A DNA stretch of 64,000 bases from Orientallactaga sibirica (GCA_036365145.1 JAEOAD010000004.1:54496001-54560000); one strand, 5' to 3'; positions 47,715 through 60,289 are shown, numbered from the stretch's first letter. The notes: a model not told the origin generated them from the letters alone. Made by a program: numbers and translations.

Positions 47715-47821
47715 GTTTTAGGTAGGTATTGCTGTATTGCCCAGGGTGACCTAAACTCAAGATCCTCATTCCACAGCCACCTGAGTGCTATGACTACTGG
47801 CATTAAGCAACCATTCCTGGA
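47715..47821 (-). mobile_element. Old 7SL-derived monomer SINE
   Basis: Reads in reverse as a B1/Alu-like monomer: taggtattgctgtattgccc, gggtgacctaaactcaagat, cctgagtgctatgactactg. It lies directly beyond the TSD of the preceding SINE and is strongly diverged. Confidence 0.65.
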
Positions 47822-48487
47822 TAAATGGTGTGTATTTTAAAGACTCAGTAAGTCAGATTGTTGAATATCAATTCTCTTACATGTTAAGTGATTATTTCAA
47901 GTAAATTTTGGTACTTAAAATTGACTTCTTTTGTGAGGATCATTTTTTCTCAAAATGAAAATCTTCATTTCTATAATTATAATGTAATAAATACAATAAT
48001 TGAGATTTTTCAGCTTAGACTGTAAGCACAATAGAAATAAGTATCCTCTGAATATTAATGTCCAAAAACAAATTCTAAATAAATAGTTTATCTCCCTGTG
48101 ATTTGGCTTCATATATACAATGACTAGAATATACATAAAAACTCATTTGGAGATTATATAGAATGATACATACTAGGCATTTAGAAAAAATAATAAATAT
48201 TCCACAAATGTTAGCTTTAAGGAGTAGCAACCTGATATGTATATTTCCTTACAGATTCTTTTCTAAGTATGAATAGTTACATGAACAAATCTTTAATAAA
48301 ATTCATTATAAATGCAGTTCTAAAGTCAAGCTTTGATCTTTTCAGTATATGGACCTGGTTTCACAAAAAGCATAGAAATGTGCCTTATTTGTTTTCATAA
48401 TTATGTTGCATTTTAATTTATTCATAGTTCAATAGATATGAAAATATCTAAGATTCTATCTGATATTTGTGTGTTGAGGCACACTAG
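47822..48487. other. Unassigned AT-rich sequence
   Basis: No gene or identifiable repeat. Confidence 0.5.
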
Positions 48488-48492
48488 GGTTC

Positions 48493-50138
48493 TATGGTTT
48501 GATTTAGGTATCCCCCATAAACTTATGTGTTGTGAATGCTTGGTCCCCAGATCATGGCAATTTGGTAATTAGAGCCTCCTGAATGTAGTTTATTACTGAG
48601 GGTGAGCTTATGGGTATTATAGCTAGCTTCCCCTTTTCAGTATTTGGCATACTCTTCTGATGCTTTTGTCCACCTGGTGTTGGCCAGGAGGTGATGTCCA
48701 CCCTCTTCTTGTGCCACTGTTTTCCCCTGCCATCATGAAGAATCCCCTTAAGTCTATAAACTAAAATAAACCCTTTCCTCCCACAAGCTGCTTTTGGTCA
48801 GGTATTTTCTGCCAGCAACTGGAAATTGACTACAACAATAAGATTGGTACCAGAGAGGTGGGGCCATTACTGCTAGAAACATGTGTGGCTTTTGGCCTTT
48901 GGAAACTGATTTGTGAGAGGAATGTGGACAGATTTGAAATTTTGGCCCAAGAGATGCCTTGCAGTGCATTACGCACAGCTTCATGGACCATTCTGGTCAG
49001 AGTTGAACAATATGAATGCAATAAGATCTATGGACTGTGAGGTTTGGCTTATGAGGGGAAGAACTTTGTCAGTACTGGTCTAGAAGTGGTTTGCTTGACA
49101 GGCTTGCTACATTCTGCCTGCCTGTGTCCTGAGAACTTGTCTAGGGTTACTTTGTGTAGAGATGGACTGGTGTGAGCAGAAGGATATGGTACAGAAAAAA
49201 TGAAAATGAAATCTTTGTGCCAAAACTGCTGGCCATTCAAATGCAATTGTTTGCAAAATTACAACCATTGAGATTAGGTCAGCTGATCTACATTGGGACA
49301 ACAAGAAGAATGTAGTCTTTTGAAAGGGCCTGAATGTTGAAGAAGTGTCCTGTTCTTCAAAGTCCACTTTATTACCCCCTGGATTAACATATTGGTAGCC
49401 CACCTACTACTATGGACTATAACAATTGCAGGAAAGAGAGGGACATTGAATTTGCAACATGGTTTTGTTTCTTGAAAATGGCTATGGGCAATGTGAAGCA
49501 GGCTTGTTGGATGACCTGTGTGGAGACCCAGTGGAGCCATAAGGATGAATGTGGGTTGTAGTAGAGACACAATGAAGATGCCAGGACTATGGATGGCTGC
49601 CAAGGAGAGCTGCTGGAACTAGATGAAGTTTTCCAGGACTGTGAGTAGCCTAGCTGGAGGGGCAGAATTGGAGTGGCAGAGACTCATTATGAGTTAGAAT
49701 TATTGGTCTTGGAGACTTGTCATTGGCTAGATTTGTTGAACTTGGAACTTGTTCTTTGTCCTGTTTGGTTTACATCTTGAATTGGTTCAGTTTTTCATTC
49801 CTATGCCTGATGATAACTTTTGCAGTATGAATGTTTATTCTGTGCCATTGTGGGTATTTTTTGGGGGGTGTGTTATGGCTCAATTAAAAGACTCTGGACT
49901 ATGAGGATGTTTGAACATCCTTGGGATTGATAAAAGTTATGGGAACTTTTAAAGTTAGACTGAATTCATTGCATTTTACATCATGAATGGTTATCAGTTT
50001 ATGGTGGCCAGAAGTGGAATATGATGGTTTGATTCATGGAGCTTCCCCTGAAGTCTACAAACCAAAATAAACCCTTTCCTCCCACAAGCTGCTCTTTGTC
50101 AGTTGTCTTCTGCCAACAACACAAAGTTGACTGCAACA
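48493..50138 (+). mobile_element. MaLR-type LTR retrotransposon with both LTRs
   Basis: The 5' LTR (48493-48837) starts tatggtttgatttaggta and ends attgactacaaca. Next is a primer-binding site, tggtaccagagaggtgggg at 48845-48863, close to the complement of tRNA-Leu. About 1.2 kb of noncoding internal sequence follows, then a purine-rich stretch (ggccagaagtggaat). The 3' LTR (50025-50138) keeps only its two ends; about 230 bp of its middle is deleted. Flanks ggttc and ggctc match at 4 of 5, a worn TSD. No gag, pol or env frame, as usual for MaLR. Confidence 0.88.
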
Positions 50139-51893
50139 GGCTCCACCCAGGCTCTTATGCATGCTATTTTGTAAGGCAATTTTACCTGCTATATAAATAC
50201 ACAATAAACATTTTGAAAATGATGCCCAGATTCTCAAAAACATAAAAATAGAAAAAATAATCCTTTAAAAATATGTAAAATTTTTCATTGAAGTAGACAA
50301 GAGTATTTATGCCTTTTATCATATGGTAAATACTATAAAGACTGTCAATTTTTATAAAATATGAGGGACTAATCAGTATATAGGTAAGAAATTCCAATGG
50401 AAGACAAATGGGACTAGAATAAAGTAAAAATACCATAGCATTGTCAGGATTAGATCTCATAAACAATGCTGTTTAGTTCAAAGCTGCCCACCCTGTGTTC
50501 AGCATGTCATATAGAAAACTTTTATCTTATGATCTCGTGTAAAAACATAATAACAAACTAAGTACTTAATTTCAAATATGCATGTGTGTCTGAAAAAAGA
50601 ATTATGAAAAATAATATCATATCCTGGGTACTAAGGAATTGAGGGAAACTGAGGCACAATGACACATGAACATAGCCAAAAGCCGAGGAATGTATGGCGT
50701 TCTAAAATCTGGAACAAGGAATAAAATGGATTGACTACTCCCTCTAGTCTTCCCTAAAAATTCAGATTTGAAAATTATTTGAGATTTCTGGTATCCACAA
50801 ATATAAGATAAATTTGTTCTGTTTTTAATCCATAAATTTTAATAATTTGTTATGTCATCTATAGAAAACTAATGCATTCCCCACATGACATGCTGTGATG
50901 ACAAATTCCAAAGACATTCATTTCATTGTGGTGAAATAGCCATATACGTTAAATTTGTTGCAAAAGAATGTGATGATCTAAAAATGTAACCACCTATGGA
51001 ATTAAACTGTTCATGAGTTCCATCTCACTTTGTAATCCTCCCCTCCATGTTTTCACTTTCTTTCTACTTGTATCGCTCCAAAGTGCACCAAGTGTACAGA
51101 GTAACATATGCCTTCCATTAACTTTTGTTAGAGATAATAAATTTCTCTATTTAAAGGAAAGATAAAGTGACTTGTTATTTGAAGCTACAAGTCTTAAGAG
51201 AATAGTAATGAACATTCCCTAAATATCAAAAAGAAGTACAGCACATATATTGTAAACCATCACAGTTGCTTCAAGCCAGAACCAGGTTTAAAGTACAGTC
51301 ATGTAATTTCTGGTAGTACCTAATATGGAAAATGTATTTACTTATTAAGCTGAATTAAAATATTTGTCCACTGATAGGTTATATGCTTTTAATAAACATA
51401 AATAAATGAAGAGGAATAGTCCCCATGTATTAAAAAATTTTGGAGGTAGCATATACAAATAATGCATTATATTGCTCTGAAATGGACTAGACTTATGCAG
51501 TCATATAAAAAAGTACAGAGTTCTTCAATGGACAGATAACAAGAACTCTTTGAAATCATCCAATACATTGCCCTGGGTTACTTAAGTTTCTTCAATAAGA
51601 AAAAAAGGTCAGATTTTAAATTCTGTTTTCTAGATGAAGACATTTTTTTCTCATTATTGTGATTAGTTAACTATAAGATTATGATGCCTTAAATGACCCA
51701 ATAATCAAGATCTTTATTCATTTATTGCCTGATGGCAACACTGGAAATTTCTTTGAATATTAAAGGCACCATTCAAATTGTGTTAATAAATGAACAAATG
51801 AATTAAAATGTACAATGAGTGCTGTACAAAATGATACAATAGTCAGATGATTGAGAAAAGATATATGTGGAAGCTCTATTCTTTTGGTTTCAT
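50139..51893. other. Unassigned AT-rich sequence
   Basis: No gene or known element recognised. Confidence 0.5.
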
Positions 51894-51910
51894 AATAATT
51901 AGATTGATCA

Positions 51911-52113
51911 GGGCTGGAGAGATGGCTTAGTGGTTAAGGCACTTGCCAGTAAAGCCAAAGGATCCCGATTCAAGTCTCCAGGTCCCACATAAGCCAGATG
52001 CACAAGGGAGCGCATTCATCTGGAGTTTGTTTGCAGTGGCTGGAGGCCCTGGAGAATCCATTCTCTCTCTCTCTCTTTCCCTCTTTCTCTCTCTCAGATA
52101 AATAAGTAAATAA
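51911..52113 (+). mobile_element. tRNA-derived SINE, short subfamily, with 17-bp TSD
   Basis: Head gggctggagagatggcttag, body gcagtggctggaggccctgg, CT run and AAATAAGTAAAT tail. The TSD aataattagattgatca is at 51894-51910 and 52114-52130. One of the best preserved copies. Confidence 0.97.
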
Positions 52114-52130
52114 AATAATTAGATTGATCA

Positions 52131-53850
52131 CGCACTTCATCAAATCTTTAATTTCATTTTATACCATTGTTTATATTTGTTTGTTTGTTTTTGTGGTTCT
52201 GTGGCTTGAAGATAAGGCCTTACTCAGTAAGCAAGCACTTTATTACCAAGCCCCACACAACTTCTTCAAAGTACCAGATTTATTAAATATATTGTCAATT
52301 ATGAATTAAAATATGACTTTGCTTTATCTTAAATGTTAAAATTTCTCTTGGTAGCATTAGGAAAGGCTATCTTTCTTTACTGTAAAGACCACTGTAGAGG
52401 CCCAATAAATAGGACTATATTTCCTATCATACACCAAACTTCACTCTAAAAAATAAATCAAAAAATGTCTGGAGTAAATTCTCACCTTCATGACTTGTAA
52501 AAAAATGTTACAATGGAGTTCATACTTTATATGTTGTGAAAGATTTTGCTGCTTCAGACTGAACCTCAGAGTGAAATCTCTCCCCGCTTAGAGAAACATA
52601 GAAAAATGGCCTATGCTCTGTACTCAAAATTATTCTTAAGAAGTAAAATGAATAGCTGAATCAAATATGTTGTCTGGATTTTACCAAGCAAATAAATTTC
52701 ACCTTCTCCTCAGAGTACAGATACGCTACAGGTGAGGAAAGTTTGGTCTGTCGTACATGGCTCAAGTTTAGACAAAAGAGAGAGAGGAAAAGAAGCACCT
52801 TCCAGGAACTAGATTCTGAAATTGTTGCCAACATGCTCATTATATAGTCATTTTATTGTTGTTAATTCAATATTTAATTTTCCAGGTAAAGGACATATGG
52901 TAAAATGTATTTTCCACAAGTCTTTCCTGATATTAATTTGGATTGTCATATGGGGACTTTGTCTAAACTCCTCTATTTCCTAGAGTCTGCTTAAGATAAG
53001 TAGCTCTTCACACATTCTGGGAGACTATCATTTTTTTCCTCAAACTTTTTTGCTTCTAGTTAGTTTCCCATACCCTCATGATGATGCTTATATTTCTACC
53101 ACCACCTTTTTTTAACTTTTAATAGTTGTGCATTACTTTAATGTCAAAGAAAACTATGAAATGTCCCCTATAGCTTTTTTTATGAATCATAACTGAGATT
53201 AAGATCTATCCAACATCTTACAAATATCAACTATATTAATTCTTCCTGAAGAGTCTTGCCCACACTGAAGCTTCTGTCATTCAACACAACTCAAATCTCC
53301 ATGTATGTATTCCCCATAGACCAAACTTTTGTAAAATTGTCAGATAAGACAAGTGCCTGAGAGAATGTTCTCAGTATGAGTTTCTTATCACCAAACACTA
53401 CACAGCTTTAGAGTGTCAACTTTTAGCTCCAGATCTGTAGATCAGAGCATGAAAACAGCATGGCTATTTCCCTACTCAGGGTTTTAGGAAGCAGAAACCC
53501 AGGTGTCACTGAAGAGCTGAAGTTCTGATCTGGACTCAGGTAATCTTCCAAATGTACTTTTAATTGCAGAATCCATTTCCTATGGTTGTTGGACGCAGTC
53601 CCCACTGTCCTACTAGCACTCCACCAAGTACCACAAGTAGCTGTTAAGGGTTTCCCTTGTCAATGAGTAGTTCCCACATGGGTATTTACTTGTTCCCAGG
53701 CCAGCAAGAGCACATTTGGTTTGCTATCTTATAAAAAGCCAGTGAAATCTCATTTTTGATAGGTTTCATGTGATTATATTAAACAACTCTGTTTAATTTC
53801 CCTTTAGTGTTCTTTCCTTTTCATTTCCATTGTTAACTTGTTTTGAAAGC
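52131..53850. other. Unassigned sequence
   Basis: No gene found. Around 52185-52250 the string gtaagcaagcactttattac may be an old ID/tRNA-SINE remnant in reverse, but it is short. Confidence 0.45.
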
Positions 53851-53851
53851 T

Positions 53852-53962
53852 TTCTAACAGAGTCTCCCTGTGTAGCCCAGACCAGCCTCAAACTTGAGAT
53901 CTTTCTGCCCCATCCTCCAAACTGCTGGAGTTTCAGGGGTACACCACTATTACCCACCTGAT
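53852..53962 (-). mobile_element. Old 7SL-derived monomer SINE
   Basis: Reverse B1/Alu-like order: agagtctccctgtgtagccc, agaccagcctcaaacttgag, tgctggagtttcaggggtac, ending in acccacctga. Diverged and without a clear TSD. Confidence 0.7.
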
Positions 53963-54217
53963 ATCCTCCATTGCTTAAAGTACTGATACCATATAATCCA
54001 TATAACCTGTAGGAGTCTTATGTCCATCATATTCACAGGCCGGAAGTTATGGAGGAAATGTATACCAAGGTATAAAATATGGGGACCACTGTAGAACACT
54101 GTCTAGCAAACACTGTCAGTAATTTCTAAAGATAAATACTTGATTGGTATTATTATATTTTCCCTCTAATCAGCCCCTGATCTTTGCAAAACAGTATCCA
54201 AATTGGAATGTGATTTA
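53963..54217. other. Unassigned sequence
   Basis: No gene or repeat recognised. Confidence 0.5.
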
Positions 54218-55844
54218 AAACTCAGTAGCAGGAGCCAGTAAGCTAGAAAGGGGATATAAAGGGAATAGAAAGGGAGGGAGGGATGGTATTATATTTATGT
54301 GAGTAGAAGAACAGATTAATGGGGGTGAAAAGGCCTAAGTGAGGTCAGGGAAAGAGATTAAGTAAAGTAAATATGGAGGGAGGGCTAATCAAAATCTAAG
54401 AGGATATAAATAAGACATATGGAAACCTAATTTTCTGGATGATGGAAGCCATAGATTGTTACTAGAAAATTTTCAGTGCCAGGGATGGAATACCTTCCAG
54501 GGAGTTGTTGGCCAGGGAGGTCCCTGATACCCTCAAACCATTACAGGACATTGCTGAGGCCCTTGGTTTCCCACCAGGAATAGATGGTAAGACCCTATTG
54601 CCAAAGACTCCACATACTTGGGCTGCAAGGTCACTGAGAAATCCTGCTGGAGCTGATCTGAAAACCTCCTCCATGTGGACCAGTTGATGGAAAGCTACAT
54701 GCAATTCAATGGGAGAGAAAGAAATCACCAGTGGAGATACTGAACAGTGGACACTGTGGTAGTTTGAATAGATGGCCCCCAATATATTCAGTGTTTTATT
54801 ACACTATAGTTTGGATATGCCGCCACCTGGCTGTAGGCAGTGTCACTGGGTGGATCTTAAGGGGTGGTAGTTGGTTTAGGATTTCAATCTAAAGATATGC
54901 AAAGTGTGCCTAACTGGACTTCCTGAGGTTTGTTGTGCTGTGTGACTTTTGACTTATGGCTTTGTTCTCTGTGTTTCATCCTGTGAAAGCAGGCCAGTTT
55001 CTTCTGCTATTATGGAACTTCCCCTAGACCTATAAGCTTCAATAAATACCCCTTCCTCCATAACTTTGCTTGTTCTGGAAGTTCATCTCAGTGAACATGA
55101 AGCTGTCTGCTACAACACTGAAAGCATTAAATTTGGCCAACCAGGCCAAATGAGCCAACGGGTGCAAAGTGGTATGTCTGTTATGGGGGAAACCAACCAC
55201 TCTGTACCTGGACTGGAGACCTGCACCATGGGAGGGAATACAACCCTGATACTGAAAACCTATGACAGTGGTAGTCATGAGCCCTAGGGTTGTAATATTT
55301 GCTGGTGTCTGGCTAAATGTATATACTATGCTCACCAAACTTCCCAGTGAGCACTTCTCTTAATGTTCTTACCCATATAGTAATACTACTCTCACTTTTG
55401 GTTAGAGAAGCTTCTCTTTTCAGATGGCGATGACCTTGGGATGACTCAGAAAGCACCATGGTGCTGAGAAATAGTGACAGAGGAGTGATAAGCACTGAAA
55501 TATCTATCTAACATATCTTCCAAGGCTCAGGGTCCATTGTGGAAGAGATGGCAGAAAGAATGAAAGAGCCAAAAGAAGGGTAGGACTCCTTAAAATGAGC
55601 TCCTCCAGACACAAAATGGCCTGGATATCCATGACCTCACAGTGCCTGACACTACCTACACAAGACCATCATAATAGGAGGAAAAGATGTTAACATCAAG
55701 ATAAAAGAGAAACTAATTTAGAGGGGAGGGGGTATGATGGAAAGTGGAGTTTCAAAGGGGAAAGTGGGGGGAAGGAGGGAATTACCATAGGATATTTTCC
55801 ACAATTATGGAAGTTGTCAATAAAAAAATTAAAATTAAAAAAAA
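54218..55844 (+). mobile_element. Rodent L1 3' UTR interrupted by an LTR
   Basis: Two parts flank the LTR at 54757-55115. The first ends gaacagtggacactg. The second runs through ggctcagggtccattgtgga, agagatggcagaaagaatga, a G-rich polypurine stretch (aaagtggggggaaggaggga) and aagttgtcaataaaaaaatt to a poly(A). The G-rich polypurine block and the terminal poly(A) are typical of rodent L1 3' UTRs. No ORF2 is attached. It appears to be a different subfamily from the copies at 5.7, 27.9 and 44.4 kb. Open frames of about 60-106 codons are not real. Confidence 0.75.
54757..55115 (+). mobile_element. Solo MaLR-type LTR inside the L1 3' UTR
   Basis: Starts tggtagtttgaatagatgg and ends agctgtctgctacaa. 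The flank cactg is duplicated at 54752-54756 and 55116-55120. It has the polyadenylation signal aataaa near 55041 (caataaataccccttcctcc). It inserted after the L1. Confidence 0.9.
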
Positions 55845-55889
55845 GGAAACCTTCTAAAGTTCATGATAAATATCTGGGTCATTTTAAAT

Positions 55890-56094
55890 ATATATTTTAG
55901 TTATTTGCCAGCAGAGAGAGATAGAGTGGAGACAGAGAGAATGGAGCATGCCAGGGCCTCCAGCTGCTGCATACAACCTCCAGATACATGCCTCACTTTA
56001 TGCATTAGGATTTACTTAGGTACTGGGGAACTGAATTGGGGTTGTTAAGCTTTGCAGGCAAGTGCCGTAACCACTGGGCCTTTTCTCCAGCCCT
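55890..56094 (-). mobile_element. tRNA-derived SINE, short subfamily
   Basis: Reverse: gagacagagagaatggagca, tccagatacatgcctcactt, aggcaagtgccgtaaccact, ending in ttttctccagccct. The tail is degraded and no TSD is clear. Confidence 0.88.
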
Positions 56095-56097
56095 GTT

Positions 56098-56296
56098 ATT
56101 TCATTTATTTATTATTATTATTTTTAAATTTTTATTTATTTATTTTTTCTTTTTGGTTTTTGGAGGTAGGGTCTCACTGTAGCTCAGGCTGACCTGGAAT
56201 TCACCATGTAGTCTCAGGATGGCCTTGAACTCACAGCGATCCTCCTACCTCTGCTTCCTGAGTGCTGGATTAAAGGTGTCCACCACCATGCCTGAC
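56098..56296 (-). mobile_element. B1 SINE with (TTTA)n tail
   Basis: T-rich tail, then ggaggtagggtctcactgta, ctgacctggaattcaccatg and a head ending in ccaccaccatgcctgac. A TTTATTTAT string is present on both sides. It lies directly next to the SINE at 55890-56094. Confidence 0.9.
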
Positions 56297-56429
56297 TATT
56301 TATTTATCTTTAATCTAAGTAAGTTATTGAAATAAATAAGGCACGGAGAATCAGACAGATGTAGGAAACTGTCTGGTTTCTACTTCCTAACAAATAAGAC
56401 ATTAGTAGTTTTGCAAGGTGGATGTGGGA

Positions 56430-56525
56430 TTGGTTTCCTTTGTAAAATGGCAATAGAAATTCTTTCCCTTTTAGACACCAGGAGGATTTAATTGATGTGA
56501 TAAAATTTTTAGCACAATCTTGGGT
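56430..56525 (+). mobile_element. MIR fragment
   Basis: Follows the MIR order ggtttcctttgtaaaatggc, then aggatttaattgatgtgata, then tttttagcacaatcttggg. Confidence 0.62.
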
Positions 56526-57240
56526 CCAGCGTGATTTGCTAACAATTCCTGTCCTAGTCTTCTATTTTGGTTTCCTTTTCTTTTTTGGTTTACTTGGATT
56601 TTATTTAAGTACAAGCATCTCCAATAGATGAAACAGACTGGATTTTCCCTTACAAAAAAAAAAAAAAAAAAATGTCACCAGTCCACCAACACATTATTCT
56701 CAATGGGCTTCAATAGCCTGATAATTTATATTCAGTGCCAACAGCCTGCTTGGTACAGAAATATTACTGTAATCTGTTGTAATCTTAAATGCTTGTTATA
56801 GGAATCACATGAGCCAGCACATTGATCATTAGAATAATAAATTACAAACTTAGGGCACCTGCACCAAACTTGGAGCCCTTTAAAAATTGATTATTGGAGG
56901 AGATTTATTCAGGCTGTTTTTTTTTGTTTTTTTTTCCAAATACATTTAATGTGCTCTACTGTTATATACAGTGGTTCTAAACCTCTTCCACATCCAATAC
57001 AAAATTCTTTTTTGCTGATGTACTTTTTTTTAGCCTGAGCATGCCTTTGCAACACAATTTTCTTTTTCCTACCTCTGTGTTTAAAATTATTCCAAATACA
57101 TATCATTTTAATTAACGGCTCTTTCAATCATTTTTGGCTTTATTTTCACTTTATACTTGACTTTTAGCTGGCTTTCATTATTTCTTCACTTTGAAAATGT
57201 CTTTTTTGTCTGTTTGTTTTGTTCTGTTTTGTTTTGGCAC
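56526..57240. other. Unassigned AT-rich sequence
   Basis: A poly(A) run lies at 56654-56672 with no SINE body attached. No gene seen. Confidence 0.5.
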
Positions 57241-57244
57241 TCAG

Positions 57245-57371
57245 CTAGGGCGTGGTGGCATGCCCCTTTAATAGCAGCACTCAGGAGGCAGCAGGAGGAG
57301 GATCACTGTGAATTCCAGGCCAGCCTGGGCTAGTGTGAGACCCTATCTCAAAAACCAAACCAAAACAAAAA
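57245..57371 (+). mobile_element. B1 SINE
   Basis: Head agctagggcgtggtggcatg, body with ggccagcctgggctagtgtg and A-rich tail (aaaaccaaaccaaaacaaaa). Part of the middle is deleted. No clear TSD. Confidence 0.88.
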
Positions 57372-57986
57372 GAGTATGTTTTTTCACTCATCTGCATCAC
57401 TGCTCAATTATGCACAATTTCAGTAAAGCTATTATCTTAGAAATACATTTGAATGCTTTTACGTGATTTAGGGCTTCCCCTGAGATAACAATGGTAGTTT
57501 TACAATAATTTAAATATTATGTTGAGTTTGGTTTTTCTTTGCTTTCTTTTCTGTCATTAAGCATTCCTCTTCTGATTGGTACTTTTAACTCTCTCATTTT
57601 CACTAAAATGCTGAATTTGCATGGCAAATTGCAGCCTGTTGATTTGCTATTCTTCTGACCACTACACAGAACTAAATCTGTTGTATTTCAACATCTTAAA
57701 ATCCTAATGGAATTATAAACTTGAAAACCATTTGCCATCACTCAATAACCAATAGCTTCATTTGTTTGATTCAGGTTTCTGCCAAAGTATGTGTGAACAA
57801 ATGCAGTGGGACATTTTTAGTTTCTGGCCTAATGTTGAGCTTATTTTGTCGTGAACATCATGTACAATTTATTTTCATTATCCTAGTAAGTTGATTTATC
57901 TTTATTTTTAAAATATGGAATGCCTGCCTATAACATTTCATTTTCCTTGTCTGGTAATATTTGTTCATTGTGACTGAAGATCCATC
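57372..57986. other. Unassigned AT-rich sequence
   Basis: No gene or identifiable repeat. Confidence 0.5.
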
Positions 57987-57991
57987 ATGTA

Positions 57992-57993
<2 letters not shown>

Positions 57994-58035
<42 letters not shown>

Positions 58036-58170
58036 AAGTAGGGTCTCACTCTAGCCCAGGCTGACCTGGAATTCACTATGTAGTCTCAGGGTGGCCTTGA
58101 ACTCATGGCGATCCTCCTACCTCTGCCTCCCCAGGGCTGGGACTAAAGGCATGCGCCACCACGCCCAGCT
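57994..58170 (-). mobile_element. B1 SINE with very long A tail
   Basis: A T run of about 40 bases (A tail on the minus strand), then aagtagggtctcactctagc and a head ending in cgccaccacgcccagct. The TSD is atgtaagttttt at 57987 versus atgtaagctttt at 58172, one mismatch. Confidence 0.95.
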
Positions 58171-58261
58171 TATGTAAGCTTTTAAATGGGCAACTTAAGG
58201 GGCATTAATGAAAATATTATTTATTAAAGCATGGACAGCTTTTTAAGAGAAGCGAAATAGC

Positions 58262-58263
<2 letters not shown>

Positions 58264-58296
<33 letters not shown>
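58264..58296. repeat. Poly(T) run
   Basis: About 33 T with no recognisable SINE body attached. Confidence 0.95.
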
Positions 58297-58297
<1 letters not shown>

Positions 58298-58920
58298 TCC
58301 CAATGTTAGTAACAGTGGAGGAAAGCTATTAGAAGAGATGCAGAGGGAATGATTGTTTCTAGAACCTGTGATGCAGCTCTGAGGACTAACAAGTGCTATT
58401 AACTTTTGTACAAATTGCTCATACCCATTGTAATACAATAGGTTGGGAATACACGGAATACATATCCCCGAATATCCTTTTTCTTCCTCCCTTCAATTTC
58501 TTGCTGGAAATTTCAGACTGAAAATCAACTGGGAGAAAAATCATAGAAATTGTGGCATCTTGTGCCCATTACAAGGAGGAAAAAAGGGATAGAAAGTCAG
58601 CCTGTATGGGCACACTGATGAAATCCAGAAGAAATACAGTGATATGACACCTACATTCCTTCTTGGAGAGATTGTGGATTAGGAAGAGTTTATGACACCA
58701 ATTATTTTTTTTTCTAAACCTGGTCTTCAAAGTAATATTCTTGGTCACTTGGCCAAACATTCTGTCCTATTTTGTCTTCTAAACCTAGTTTGGACATATT
58801 CTTTCATTCTCCATGAAGATACACTGACTTTATCTCACTAGGAAGCCTTTCCTAAAATCCACAGTCTGAGATGTGCATAGCTTCTCATGTACAGTTCATA
58901 GAAAAGTGATTTAAATAATA
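58297..58920. other. Unassigned sequence
   Basis: No gene or identifiable repeat. Confidence 0.5.
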
Positions 58921-58921
58921 A

Positions 58922-59072
58922 CAATGCCACTTATCTATAATTCCAGAACTCTGGAGGCTGAAGCAGGATCATCTTGAATAAGAAGCCAGGATGATTTGCA
59001 TGCCCACTTCAAGGCCAGCCTGGGTTATATTACCAAAACCAGTCTACAAAAATTAAAAAAAAAAAAAAAAAG
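58922..59072 (+). mobile_element. Old 7SL-derived monomer SINE
   Basis: B1/Alu-like order: cttatctataattccagaac, ctggaggctgaagcaggatc, ttcaaggccagcctgggtta, then a poly(A) at 59055-59071. The head is strongly diverged. Confidence 0.68.
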
Positions 59073-59607
59073 TGAGGGGGAAAGAATATCAATGAAAACA
59101 AATAAGTCTTTTCCTGTTAGGTGACATTTTTGGAACAGGACTTTCTTATGTTCCTCTAGTGATGTTATTTAATGAGCAGATGGTGGGCTTGTTCACATTA
59201 ACATTGAAACCATAATAATGTCAGCGTTCTTTGTCCCTGGCAATTTGCAATGACAATAAGAGAAAGGAATATGAAAATATAATCTCTTTTATCTTAAAAA
59301 CTTTAATCTCTTTTTTCAAATATAATACATGATAGGTCAGCCCTAGTAGTAGTATTATAATGTCCATCATAACCCCACTAGTGTGTTCATTCTAATTTTT
59401 TTTAGTTCTTTCTTATTTGAGGGGTGACAAAAGTCACCACTGACATAAAAAGCCTCTTCCATTGGCTTACTTTAGTGCTTAAAATTTCCACCATTGAAAT
59501 ATTTCTCTGATATATAGCTTTATTTCCAGAAAGCTCTTAGTAAGTGAACTTAGATAACCTCAGAGAAATCCCATGTTGATACATTCACTAAAAAGTTTCA
59601 AAGTTAT
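59073..59607. other. Unassigned AT-rich sequence
   Basis: No gene or identifiable repeat. Confidence 0.5.
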
Positions 59608-59731
59608 GTCGGGCGTGGTGGCGCATGCCTTTAATCCCAGCACTCGGGAGGCAGAGGTAGGAGGATCGCCGAGAGTTCGAGGCCACCCTGAGACTACATA
59701 GTTAATTCCAGGTCAGCCTGGACCAGAGTGA
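59608..59731 (+). mobile_element. B1 SINE lacking its 3' end and tail
   Basis: Head gtcgggcgtggtggcgcatg and body close to consensus to cctggaccagagtga, where it stops. The gaccctac block, the A tail and a TSD are all missing. Confidence 0.93.
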
Positions 59732-60289
59732 ACACTGGTGTTAGGCTGAAAATTATTTAGACCTTAAATTTCAACTGATGTAATTAACTGTAACTCTTAC
59801 AACCATATTTTTCTAGTTACACATAAAAAGATGAAATACATAAAGATTACCTGTCAAAAATTCTCCTACCCAGAGCTAAGAAGTTATTCTCTTATCTAAA
59901 GCTAGTCTCTATATATTTCCAAAGTCAGTATGTATTTAAGAAAGAGTCCTGGATAAATGCATGCACTGAAATTTTCAAAAGGACAAAGACTCAAGAGAAG
60001 TTCACAACTACTAGCACCAATTGGAGAGGCAACTGTGCATATGAAGGCTAGTGGGTTGGTAAATGTGGAGTACAGGCAGTCAAGTTCACAAGGGCAATGA
60101 CTGTACTACAAACCCATTTTCCTCTTCTCCCTGATTAAAAATGTTTGGAACCTATCTTTTAATCAATTAATTATTAGCTATAAAACTCAAACTTACTTTC
60201 TGTTATTTCATTTTGATAATAATTCATAACTTTTCAGTATACAAAGCAATATTATAAGCTTTTTACAGATATTTGTAATTTAATCACTA
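59732..60289. other. Unassigned AT-rich sequence
   Basis: No gene or identifiable repeat. Confidence 0.5.
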
